Below, one piece after another: positions 22,730-30,827 of a stretch of DNA of 64,000 bases (the stretch's first letter is position 1; each line of letters begins with the position of its first letter). This DNA is from Thermodesulfobacteriota bacterium (GTDB lineage: Bacteria; Desulfobacterota; QYQD01). Position numbers and translations under genes: made by a program. The notes beneath the pieces were generated by a model. It was not told the DNA's origin. It worked only from the letters and a program-made list of their open reading frames with translations, and did not search any database. The stretch covers positions 62,001 to 126,000 of the forward strand of contig JAVHLC010000007.1 in NCBI GenBank assembly GCA_031082315.1, read 5' to 3'.

Positions 22730-25354
22730 CTATTGCTTCTCCAAAATCTCCCTTATCTTACGAGACAGTGCTTTGATATTAAAGGGCTTCTGAATAAAAC
22801 CATTACAGCCACGTTCCAATATCCCGGCTGCCTGGCCCTCAATACTGTACCCACTTGATAGGAGTACCTTTATATTGGGGTTAATCTCCTTCATGCGGTC
22901 ATAGGCTTCACCGCCACCCATGTTGGGCATTACTATGTCCAAGACAACAATGTCTATGTCATCCCGATTGTTTCTATACACATCAATAGCCTCTTTTCCA
23001 TCCCTGGCTATCAGTACTCTGTAGCCCATGACCTTCAGCAATTCTTGACCTACTTCCAGGATTACCTCTTCATCGTCTACCAGGAGAACGGTTCCCGTTC
23101 CCTTGACAAGTCGCTCAGCAGCTTTGGTAGTTCTCCGGGCTTTTTTTTCTGATACAGGCAGATAAATACTGAAGGTAGTACCTGCCCCTTTCTCAGAATC
23201 GACATCAATATATCCGCCATGGCCCCTGATAATGCCGTAGGCAGAAGCCAACCCAAGACCTGTACCCCGGCCCAACTCCTTGGTCGTAAAGAACGGATCA
23301 AAGATGCGCTCCATGGTTTTTTTATCCATCCCTATGCCTGTGTCAGTAATTGTTAACCGAACATAGTGGCCCGGGCTTAGATCACCCAGGTTGCGCTTCA
23401 TATCTTCATGGGTCGCATTCATGGTTTTCAAGATAAGGGTTCCCACGCCAGGCATGGCATCTGCCGCGTTGACATACAGGTTCCACAACACCTGCTCAAT
23501 TTGGTTCTTGTCTGCCTCAACGGTAAATAAATCCTCTGGAAGCTCTCGATGAATCGTAATCTCCTTTCTGGTTCTGCCAAAAGCCTCAGAGCTTTCTTTT
23601 ACCAGTTCGTTGAGATTAAGAGGCTTGACCTCATATCTTCCCTTCCTGGCGTATCCAAGAAGTTGCCCGGTCAGTTTAGCCCCGCTTTGAACCTGTTTTT
23701 GGATGCTTTCTATCCTTTTGTAATGTGGATGATCCGGGTCGATGTCTAGGAGTATTAAAGAAGCATTTCCCTGGATACCCATGAGCAGGTTGTTAAAGTC
23801 ATGAGCAATACCTCCAGCCAAAGTACCGATGGCTTCCATCTTCTGGGCCTGGAGTAGTTGAGCCTCGAGACGCTTGAGATGCGTCAGGTCAAGAAATATT
23901 GTAAGGATGAATGACTCTCCTGCAATCCGAATTAGTTTGGAAAACATGAGTGTATTGATAATCGAGCCATCCTTGGCACTGTAATCCATTTCCAATCCAT
24001 GGATCTCTCCTGATTCCTGCAACTTCCTTATGAAGTTATCCCGCTTATCCCTCGAGTAAAACAATTCTGTGGTAGTCCGGCCAAGGATCTCTTTCACGGT
24101 ATATTTTGTCAGCTCACAAAATTTGTCGTTAACCCCAATCAATCTCCCGCTGGATACATCGGTGAGCGCTATCGCTTGGGGGGACAAATCAAACAGTGTT
24201 CGGTACCGTTCTTCGCTCTCCTGCAGGGCCTCCCCTGCTCGCTTGCGCTCGAGGGCGTTCCCGATAAGCTCTGAAGAGGTGCGCAGAATCGCCAAATCAT
24301 CGTCAGTCCATGCCCCGGCTTCCCTTACATTGTCAAAGCCTATGAATCCGGCGATTTTCCCTTTAATATTGACAGGCAATACCAAGAACGATTTGATGTT
24401 CTGACGTTCCAGCATTTCCTTTTCGGCTTTTGCCTCCGCAGGCATGGTTGAAACATCCTGGATATTAAGGACTTCTCCCTTATGAAGTTTCCTCGTCCAC
24501 CAGGGAAACATCTCGGAAGGAAGATTTTTGAGATTATCTATTTCTGAAGTCACTCCTTCGGCACACCATTCATGAGTGTTTTCCATGATGGCCCCATCTT
24601 GACGGAAAAGAAAGAGATAAGCCCGGTCCGCACCGCTGAGTTTCCCCATATCGGCAAGTGAATCATTAATGGCATCATCAAATTTGGAAACATTGATTAA
24701 TCGCGAAGATATAGCGGAAACGACTTTTTCAGATTGAAGCCTGCGCCTTATGGTTTCCTCCGCTCGCTTCCGCTTGGCGATTTCGAACTCTAACTGTTTA
24801 TTTTTGTTGGCCAAATCGGCGGTGCGCTCTTCGACACGGCGTTCCAACTCCTCATGAGTCTTTTTCAGCGCCTGCTCAGCCTGCTTGCGCCCGGTGATGT
24901 CTCTTGCTATGCCACATAAGCCAACAATGTTACCGGCGGTATCCTTCATCGGTACTTTTATGACGTGGAAGGTTGTCAAAACATCTTGCACAGGTTTTGT
25001 GTGCTCTTCTTCCACAACTTCCCCCTGGAGTACACGACGGTCTATCTCATTTATATGTTTTCCCGCATCGTTCCCGAAGAGTTCCTCATCGGTTTTTCCT
25101 AATAGCCCCGAAGCTGGAACACCAAATAGCCTCTCCATGGCCGTATTCACAAACTGATACTTACAGGAACCGTCCTTAATGAAAATTGAATCCAGGGCGG
25201 TATTGACAATAGTCCGGAATCGCTCTTCGCTTTCTCTCCATGACTGCTCTGCCCGCTTGCACCCCTCTCCTGACGCTTCCAGTTCAGGTATCCGCTGGCG
25301 CAGTTCTAGCAATTCATTCAGCAGTTGCTCTTTTGTCTTATCTTCATCTTTCAT
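22730..25354 (-). CDS. hybrid sensor histidine kinase (PAS-GAF-PAS-HisKA-HATPase-REC)
   Basis: 874 aa. Order: N-terminal coiled coil (~1-45), PAS (~45-155), coiled coil (~160-210), GAF (~212-370, with IKSFLVLPVNIKGKIAGFIGFD), PAS (~380-490), HisKA with H518 in GGIAHDFNNLL, HATPase (N box EQVLWNLYVNAADAM, GRGTGLGLASAYGI) and a C-terminal receiver (~750-872) with the phospho-acceptor Asp in IVVLDIVMPNMGG. No membrane segment is apparent, so cytoplasmic ligand or redox sensing is likely. No partner regulator lies alongside. The gene sits alone between two copies of a dispersed repeat. Confidence 0.93.
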   Translation of the reverse strand: MKDEDKTKEQLLNELLELRQRIPELEASGEGCKRAEQSWRESEERFRTIVNTALDSIFIKDGSCKYQFVNTAMERLFGVPASGLLGKTDEELFGNDAGKHINEIDRRVLQGEVVEEEHTKPVQDVLTTFHVIKVPMKDTAGNIVGLCGIARDITGRKQAEQALKKTHEELERRVEERTADLANKNKQLEFEIAKRKRAEETIRRRLQSEKVVSAISSRLINVSKFDDAINDSLADMGKLSGADRAYLFLFRQDGAIMENTHEWCAEGVTSEIDNLKNLPSEMFPWWTRKLHKGEVLNIQDVSTMPAEAKAEKEMLERQNIKSFLVLPVNIKGKIAGFIGFDNVREAGAWTDDDLAILRTSSELIGNALERKRAGEALQESEERYRTLFDLSPQAIALTDVSSGRLIGVNDKFCELTKYTVKEILGRTTTELFYSRDKRDNFIRKLQESGEIHGLEMDYSAKDGSIINTLMFSKLIRIAGESFILTIFLDLTHLKRLEAQLLQAQKMEAIGTLAGGIAHDFNNLLMGIQGNASLILLDIDPDHPHYKRIESIQKQVQSGAKLTGQLLGYARKGRYEVKPLNLNELVKESSEAFGRTRKEITIHRELPEDLFTVEADKNQIEQVLWNLYVNAADAMPGVGTLILKTMNATHEDMKRNLGDLSPGHYVRLTITDTGIGMDKKTMERIFDPFFTTKELGRGTGLGLASAYGIIRGHGGYIDVDSEKGAGTTFSIYLPVSEKKARRTTKAAERLVKGTGTVLLVDDEEVILEVGQELLKVMGYRVLIARDGKEAIDVYRNNRDDIDIVVLDIVMPNMGGGEAYDRMKEINPNIKVLLSSGYSIEGQAAGILERGCNGFIQKPFNIKALSRKIREILEKQ

Positions 25355-25870
25355 TTTGCGACTCCCAGATTAGCCAACAATTTCAGTTCGCTATTTCAAG
25401 GCAGGTTCGGTTTGAAGCTCCCCGCAGTCCGCCTTGGGCGGACGGGGGATCTCCGTATGCAAGGTAAAATGCATCGTATTCGCTCGCTAATCCCGCTGCA
25501 AGCAGCGGGGAATGCACTCGCTATGCATGTTCAAATAGTTTCTCATAATATCGGCGATATCGTCAACATCCTACAGGGTTCACACTTACGCAATCATTTC
25601 GTCCTACGCAGAGGAAGGGCTTAGGTAGACCGACAAATAAACGTTGTGGTTATTTCTTCAGCTAAAAATTATGTATAGCTTGCCGATATCTAAAACTATC
25701 CAAAAGTTAGGATATGATATGGTTGTCAAAACATCAACGATTTTTTGTCTTATCTATCTCTGACCATGTATAGTTACCAATAGGCATTCAACCTTCCATT
25801 AGACCAACTTTTGTTTATTTTTTCTTAATTATTGGTTATTATTCTGATCGAAATCCTTGGGGATCGTCTA
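25355..25870. other. intergenic region with dispersed repeat
   Basis: 25414-25533 is a repeat copy. 25630-25870 is AT-rich and probably holds the promoter for the activase operon, but no consensus is clear. No gene is visible. Confidence 0.45.
25414..25533 (+). repeat. AAGCTCCC...GCAAGCAGCGGGGAATGC repeat, copy 2
   Basis: Second copy of the 22411-22484 element with an extra ~45-bp internal segment and a GTCCGCC-TTG-GGCGGAC palindrome. Confidence 0.75.
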
Positions 25871-26611
25871 GTGGATATAAACGTTGGAATAGTGGGTATG
25901 CCTCCGAGGGAGGTTATGTTCCGCCTTAAAGGGGAAGGCGCGAAGATTTATGATCTTGATGCCCTGCATGTAAAACCTGACCTTGAGATTACGGCTTCGT
26001 ATATACCACGGGTTTATTGTGCCATCCTGCGCACGGTCTTGACCAATGCCAAGAAGATGTCTTTAGATGCCATTTACATAGATGTGGGCGAGGGAAAGTG
26101 CAGCGGGGCCCTTTATCTTGCTGATATCTTGAAAGTAGAACTTAATATCCCGATTATTCAGACACGCAACGAAGATAAGACGCGTTTCGGTAACCCTGTC
26201 TGCGAGAGCGACCTGCCTTTGGTGGAAAAAATGGAGCTGATAACGCAGAGTGTGTTAGAGCCGGAGGCAATAAAAAATGATCTGGTTCGATGTGAGCCGG
26301 TGGCCGGATTCTGGGGCGTACCGCCGAGGGACTTTTCTATTTTAACTCTGTTCCCAGCGCGCACCCATGTCTTTGGCTGGACGAGGTGTATGGAGAATAA
26401 GACCCCGGCTGATGCAGAGTTGGAAAAAATAGCCAACCCTGATGTCCCTACCGTATTCTTTGCCCAGTCTTTTTGTCAGAAGACGGCCTTAGCCTATTAT
26501 CTGGCCAGAAGACATCCCTGTGGACTCTATGTGGATGCTGATGTATATATGGGGCACAGCACTAGGTCAAAAGTTCAAGCATTTCTTGAGCTAAATGGAG
26601 CAATAAATTGA
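25871..26611 (+). CDS. cysteine-rich partner protein of a BadF-type activase, unknown
   Basis: 246 aa from GTG 25871 (GGGGAT upstream); the frame opens at 25832 but MDINVGIVGMPPREVMF looks like the natural first strand. It has seven cysteines, at about 50, 77, 111, 141, 173, 202 and 217, including GEGKCSG, NPVCESDLP, LVRCEPVAGFWGVPPRDF, FGWTRCMENKTPAD and RRHPCGLYVDADVY. No membrane helix. The next gene, which overlaps it by 4 bp, encodes an Fe-S ATPase of the dehydratase/reductase activator family, so this protein is plausibly the Fe-S component that is activated. I cannot place it in a named family. Confidence 0.65.
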   Translation: MDINVGIVGMPPREVMFRLKGEGAKIYDLDALHVKPDLEITASYIPRVYCAILRTVLTNAKKMSLDAIYIDVGEGKCSGALYLADILKVELNIPIIQTRNEDKTRFGNPVCESDLPLVEKMELITQSVLEPEAIKNDLVRCEPVAGFWGVPPRDFSILTLFPARTHVFGWTRCMENKTPADAELEKIANPDVPTVFFAQSFCQKTALAYYLARRHPCGLYVDADVYMGHSTRSKVQAFLELNGAIN

Positions 26612-27252
26612 TATTAGGCGATTTTGGCACATCATATACAAAATTATGGGATATAGAAAAAGAACCTGTCCCGCGCATTGTGCGCAGTATGGATATAGCT
26701 GGCGGTCTCCGTACTACGTTGGCCACCGGCCATAATGGGGCGCGGTTCGGAGAACGCTACGTTAATGAGCTTACGGCCCTGGCCCGCGGCGCGAAGAGGC
26801 TGATTAAAGAGGACGATTTTGTCATCCTGGATTGCGGCAGCCGGGACCTGAAATTTGTGAGTTTCAGCGGGGATAAGGTCAGGGATACGGGGTGGAATGC
26901 CGAGTGCGGGGCCTCCCTTGGGTTTACCATAGAATTACTGGAGAGGTATTATGATCTCGATCACCGCCGAATGTCCGTGCCATCTACCCACTTATCAGTG
27001 ACCTGCGGGGTGCTGGGCCTCAGCCACATCTTTGATGCCATTATTCAGGGTGCCAGGCCGGAAGAGGCGGTGGCCTCTTTCATTAAAGGCATCGCCCTAA
27101 ACGCCTACCGTTTTGCCGGATCCCCACCCAAGCTTTACCTCTCCGGCGGCCTTTCTGAGAATACCGTCTTTGTCAAAAGCATGCCCTGTGAAGTGGTTGT
27201 TCTGGGACGATTTGTCCTACTTGAAGGGCTGCGCTATATAGCCTCTATTTAG
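26608..27252 (+). CDS. BadF/BadG/BcrA/HgdC-family ATPase (reductive activase-like)
   Basis: 214 aa, ASKHA-fold ATPase. Phosphate-1 motif GDFGTSYTKL, phosphate-2 motif LDCGSRDLKFV, and adenosine motif LYLSGGLSENTVFVKSM are visible. The two cysteines that bridge a [4Fe-4S] cluster in HgdC-type activases have equivalents: C100 in NAECGASLG and C133 in VTCGVLGL. Such activases push electrons at low potential into a double-cubane or Fe-S partner at the cost of ATP. TTG start overlaps the upstream stop. It is shorter (214 aa) than typical activators (~260). Substrate system unknown. Confidence 0.8.
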   Translation: MILGDFGTSYTKLWDIEKEPVPRIVRSMDIAGGLRTTLATGHNGARFGERYVNELTALARGAKRLIKEDDFVILDCGSRDLKFVSFSGDKVRDTGWNAECGASLGFTIELLERYYDLDHRRMSVPSTHLSVTCGVLGLSHIFDAIIQGARPEEAVASFIKGIALNAYRFAGSPPKLYLSGGLSENTVFVKSMPCEVVVLGRFVLLEGLRYIASI

Positions 27253-27305
27253 CTTGACTATTCAAAGAAAATAAATTAGTTAATTAGGTTTGACGGTCAA
27301 TTTTT

Positions 27306-28811
27306 TTGTTCAATACGGTGCGAGAAGTGGAAGATTTTAACAAGCTTATAGAGCAGAGACAAAAAAAGGCCAGTGACCTGAAAGAAATGGGATTTCTCCT
27401 TTATCCCAATAACTTCAGGGTCAAGGACAGGATAGGGGACATAATATGTAAATATGCCCAGGTTAATGATCTGCCCGGCGAGGATCAGAAGTTCGTTATA
27501 GCCGGCCGGATGATTGCACTGAGGGACTTTGGAAAGAGCATCTTTACCCATGTCCAGGACGGGAATGGAAAGATTCAGGTCTATTTGCGGAAGGATGTCC
27601 TGGGTAGTGAAAGTTATGAGGTGTGCAGGCGTCTGGATATCGGCGATGTTGTGGGTATTGAAGGGACAACTTTCAGGACTAAAACCGGCGAATTGACGAT
27701 TCTGGCCCGGAAACTAAACCTTTTGACCAAATCACTCCGTCCTTTACCGGAGAAGTTCCATGGCCTTACGGACGTGGAAACGCGCTATCGCCAGCGGTAT
27801 GTCGATTTAATGGTCAATCCCCAGGTACGGGAAGTCTTTTTGAAACGTATCCGGATAATCCAGGAAGTGAGGAATTTTCTTGCTGAAAGGAGTTTTCTGG
27901 AGGTTGAGACGCCGATGATGCAGCCCATTCCCGGTGGGGCCACGGCCAAACCATTTAAGACCTATCATAATGCCCTCGATATGGAGCTGTACCTGAGAAT
28001 CGCCCCGGAGTTATATCTGAAACGCCTGGTCGTGGGCGGATTTGAAAGGGTTTTTGAGATTAATCGCAACTTTCGTAATGAGGGCATCTCTATCCAGCAC
28101 AACCCCGAATTCACCATGCTGGAATTTTATCAGGCCTATGCCACGTATGAAGATCTGATGGCCCTTACCGAAGAGATGTTTTTCATGCTGGCCGGTAAGA
28201 TTTGTGGTCAGCCGGTCATTTCTTACCAGGATTATAAGATAGACTTCACCCCTCCGTGGAAGAGGTATGCATTGAAGGATGCCCTGGTGCAAGTCGGCGG
28301 GTTGAAGGATGAGCTTCTTCATGATGAGGCAGGGGCCAGGGCCTATGCCGTTTCCCTGGGTATTAAACTGGGTGAAAAAGACGGCCTCGGCAAGACGCTC
28401 GTAAAGCTCTTTGATCATCTGGTGGAGCCGAAGCTAATCCAACCAACCTTTATCTATGCCTATCCTTTGGAGGTCTCTCCGCTTTCCCGAAAGAATGAGG
28501 CGGATAACGAGGTGGTAGATCGTTTTGAACTGTTTATCGCCGGCCGGGAGATGGCCAATGCCTTTTCCGAGTTGAATGACCCGGTTGATCAACGGGAGCG
28601 GTTGGTTAAACAGATAATGAACAGGGATACGGTAGATGAGGACGAGGAAATCGTCCCTATTCTGGATGAGGATTTTCTCCGGGCCCTGGAGTACGGCATG
28701 CCCCCTGCGGCCGGGGAGGGGATCGGGATAGACCGGCTGGTTATGCTTTTTACGGATTCACCTTCTATCCGGGACGTAATTCTATTTCCGCATCTGCGTC
28801 CTGAGCGTTAA
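27306..28811 (+). CDS. lysS: lysyl-tRNA synthetase, class II
   Basis: About 500 aa. The N-terminal OB-fold anticodon-binding domain (~55-165, IAGRMIALRDFGKSIFTHVQDG) is followed by the class II catalytic core. Motif 2 is FEINRNFRNEGIS and motif 3 is GEGIGIDRLVMLF. The insertion PMMQPIPGGATAKPF is typical of LysRS. It charges tRNA-Lys. The start is uncertain: TTG at 27306 and GTG at 27318 or 27327 are all possible and none has a strong ribosome site. Confidence 0.96.
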   Translation: MFNTVREVEDFNKLIEQRQKKASDLKEMGFLLYPNNFRVKDRIGDIICKYAQVNDLPGEDQKFVIAGRMIALRDFGKSIFTHVQDGNGKIQVYLRKDVLGSESYEVCRRLDIGDVVGIEGTTFRTKTGELTILARKLNLLTKSLRPLPEKFHGLTDVETRYRQRYVDLMVNPQVREVFLKRIRIIQEVRNFLAERSFLEVETPMMQPIPGGATAKPFKTYHNALDMELYLRIAPELYLKRLVVGGFERVFEINRNFRNEGISIQHNPEFTMLEFYQAYATYEDLMALTEEMFFMLAGKICGQPVISYQDYKIDFTPPWKRYALKDALVQVGGLKDELLHDEAGARAYAVSLGIKLGEKDGLGKTLVKLFDHLVEPKLIQPTFIYAYPLEVSPLSRKNEADNEVVDRFELFIAGREMANAFSELNDPVDQRERLVKQIMNRDTVDEDEEIVPILDEDFLRALEYGMPPAAGEGIGIDRLVMLFTDSPSIRDVILFPHLRPER

Positions 28812-28839
28812 ATTCATAGGTTATGGCCTGCGACCAAGT

Positions 28840-30093
28840 ATGAACTTTGAATGGTTTATCGGCCTTCGTTATCTGAAGGCAAAGAGAAAGCAAACCTTTA
28901 TCTCGGTGATTACCTTTATTTCCGTGGCCGGGGTCATGGTCGGGGTAATGGCCCTGATAGTCGTTCTGGCGGTTATGACCGGATTTGAAGAGGATCTGAA
29001 GGGTAAAATACTGGGCCTTAATGCCCATGTCCTGGTGCTTAAATATGGTGATTCCATTGGGGATGTAAAAGGGCTGCAGGAAAAGGCAGAAAAGACAAAA
29101 GGGGTAGTGGCTACTACTCCTTTTATTTATTCTCAGGCCATGCTGAGCTCGCAGCTCGGGGCCTCAGGCGTGGTCTTAAGAGGAATTGATCTTAAGTCAT
29201 CCAAAAAGGTCATCAATCTGCATCGATACATGGTCGAAGGTTCATTGGAAAATCTGGAGATTCCTTCCGGGCAGAAAGCGCCGGGGGGAAACACAGAAGG
29301 GACTCCGGGTATTATAATCGGCAGGGAACTGGCCAAAAATCTGGGTGTGATAAGGGGCGACCGGGTACAACTTATGTCCCCGACCGGCATGATTACGCCT
29401 GTGGGGGTCATACCCAGGATGGAGGCCTTCAGGGTAGTCGGTATATTTGATTGTGGCATGTTTGAATATGATTCTTCGATGGCCTTCATATCCCTGAGAG
29501 CGGCCCAATCTTTATTGGGTTTAGGCGGCAGAATAACCGGCCTGGAGGTAAAGGTAGCAGATATCTATAAGGCCGACCAGGTGGCTGCCGCTATCAACAA
29601 CACGCTTGGTTATCCTTACTGGACCAGAGACTGGATGAAGATGAATAAGAACCTTTTTTCGGCCTTAAAACTGGAAAAGATAGCCATGTTCATAATCCTG
29701 GCCCTGATTGTCCTGGTGGCGGCCTTCAACATTGTCAGTACGCTGATAATGGTGGTTATGGAGAAAAACAAGGATATAGCCATCTTAAAGTCTATGGGCG
29801 CTACGCGGAAGAGCATCATGAAAATCTTTGTCATGGAAGGGGTAATTGTCGGCTTTACCGGGACCATACTTGGGATTATAGGTGGTTTTGGCCTCACGAG
29901 CCTGCTTAAAAAATATAAGTTCATTAAATTGCCCAGCGATGTTTATTACATATCCACCCTGCCGGTAAAGGTGGAGGCGCTGGATGTGGCCTTAATTTCA
30001 TTTGCGGCTATAGTTATCAGTTTTTTGGCTACCCTTTATCCTGCCTGGCAGGCTTCAAGGCTGGAACCGGCGACTGCCTTGAGATATGAATAG
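28840..30093 (+). CDS. lolC: lipoprotein-releasing ABC transporter permease LolC/LolE
   Basis: 417 aa. Four membrane helices: one at residues ~20-45 and three in the C-terminal 150 residues (IAMFIILALIVLVAAFNIVSTLI onward). The large periplasmic loop (~50-270) is of MacB/LolC type. The N-terminus FEWFIGLRYLKAKRKQTFISVITFIS is characteristic. With LolD it extracts outer-membrane lipoproteins from the inner membrane. A single permease gene suggests a homodimeric LolF-like arrangement. It overlaps lolD by 8 bp. Confidence 0.95.
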   Translation: MNFEWFIGLRYLKAKRKQTFISVITFISVAGVMVGVMALIVVLAVMTGFEEDLKGKILGLNAHVLVLKYGDSIGDVKGLQEKAEKTKGVVATTPFIYSQAMLSSQLGASGVVLRGIDLKSSKKVINLHRYMVEGSLENLEIPSGQKAPGGNTEGTPGIIIGRELAKNLGVIRGDRVQLMSPTGMITPVGVIPRMEAFRVVGIFDCGMFEYDSSMAFISLRAAQSLLGLGGRITGLEVKVADIYKADQVAAAINNTLGYPYWTRDWMKMNKNLFSALKLEKIAMFIILALIVLVAAFNIVSTLIMVVMEKNKDIAILKSMGATRKSIMKIFVMEGVIVGFTGTILGIIGGFGLTSLLKKYKFIKLPSDVYYISTLPVKVEALDVALISFAAIVISFLATLYPAWQASRLEPATALRYE

Positions 30094-30826
30094 CAAGGGC
30101 TTGCTCACCGGCTTCTCCATGGGCCAGGGAACCGGACCGGTCATAGAGGCCCGTAACATCCACAAATCATTTGCCACAGACGGGCAAAGGATAGAAGTGC
30201 TGAAAGACATCGACCTGACTGTAAAGGTTGGAGAGTCTTTGGCCATAGTCGGCGCTTCCGGGGTAGGCAAGTCCACACTGTTACACCTTCTTGGCACCCT
30301 GGAACTACCGGATAGCGGCAGTATTCTTTATAATGGACTGGATGTATCGAAGTTAACTGACGAGGATCTGGCCGCCTTTCGAAACAGATATATAGGCTTT
30401 GTTTTTCAGTTCCACCACCTTTTGCCTGAATTTACCGCTATTGAAAATGTGATGATCCCGGCCCTTATCGCCCGCCAGGAGAAAAAGAGCGCCTGCGCCC
30501 TGGCCGAAGACGTTCTTTGTGAGGTCGGGTTAAAAGACCGCCTGAGGCACAGGGTTGGAGAACTTTCCGGAGGTGAGCAGCAGAGGGTGGCCCTGGCCCG
30601 GGCCATTGTCCTGTCCCCCCGGCTCCTTCTGGCAGATGAACCCACAGGGAATCTGGATGCAAAAACAGGCCAGAAGGTACACGATCTTATCTTGAGCCTG
30701 GGGGAAAAGAATAATATGGCCACAATCGTGGTAACCCATAATCTGCGGCTGGCCCAGTGCATGGGACGCTGCCTGACTATAGTTGACGGACGCCTGGAAC
30801 AATCTGATCCCGGGAGATTTTCTTGA
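30086..30826 (+). CDS. lolD: lipoprotein-releasing ABC transporter ATPase LolD
   Basis: 246 aa ABC ATPase of the LolD/MacB group. Walker A GASGVGKSTL, Q-loop FVFQFHHLLPEFTAIENV, signature LSGGEQQRVALARA, Walker B LLLADEPTGNLD and His switch VVTHN. It starts inside the end of lolC and ends 1 bp before bamA, so the three are one transcript. Confidence 0.96.
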   Translation: MNSKGLLTGFSMGQGTGPVIEARNIHKSFATDGQRIEVLKDIDLTVKVGESLAIVGASGVGKSTLLHLLGTLELPDSGSILYNGLDVSKLTDEDLAAFRNRYIGFVFQFHHLLPEFTAIENVMIPALIARQEKKSACALAEDVLCEVGLKDRLRHRVGELSGGEQQRVALARAIVLSPRLLLADEPTGNLDAKTGQKVHDLILSLGEKNNMATIVVTHNLRLAQCMGRCLTIVDGRLEQSDPGRFS

Positions 30827-30827
30827 T

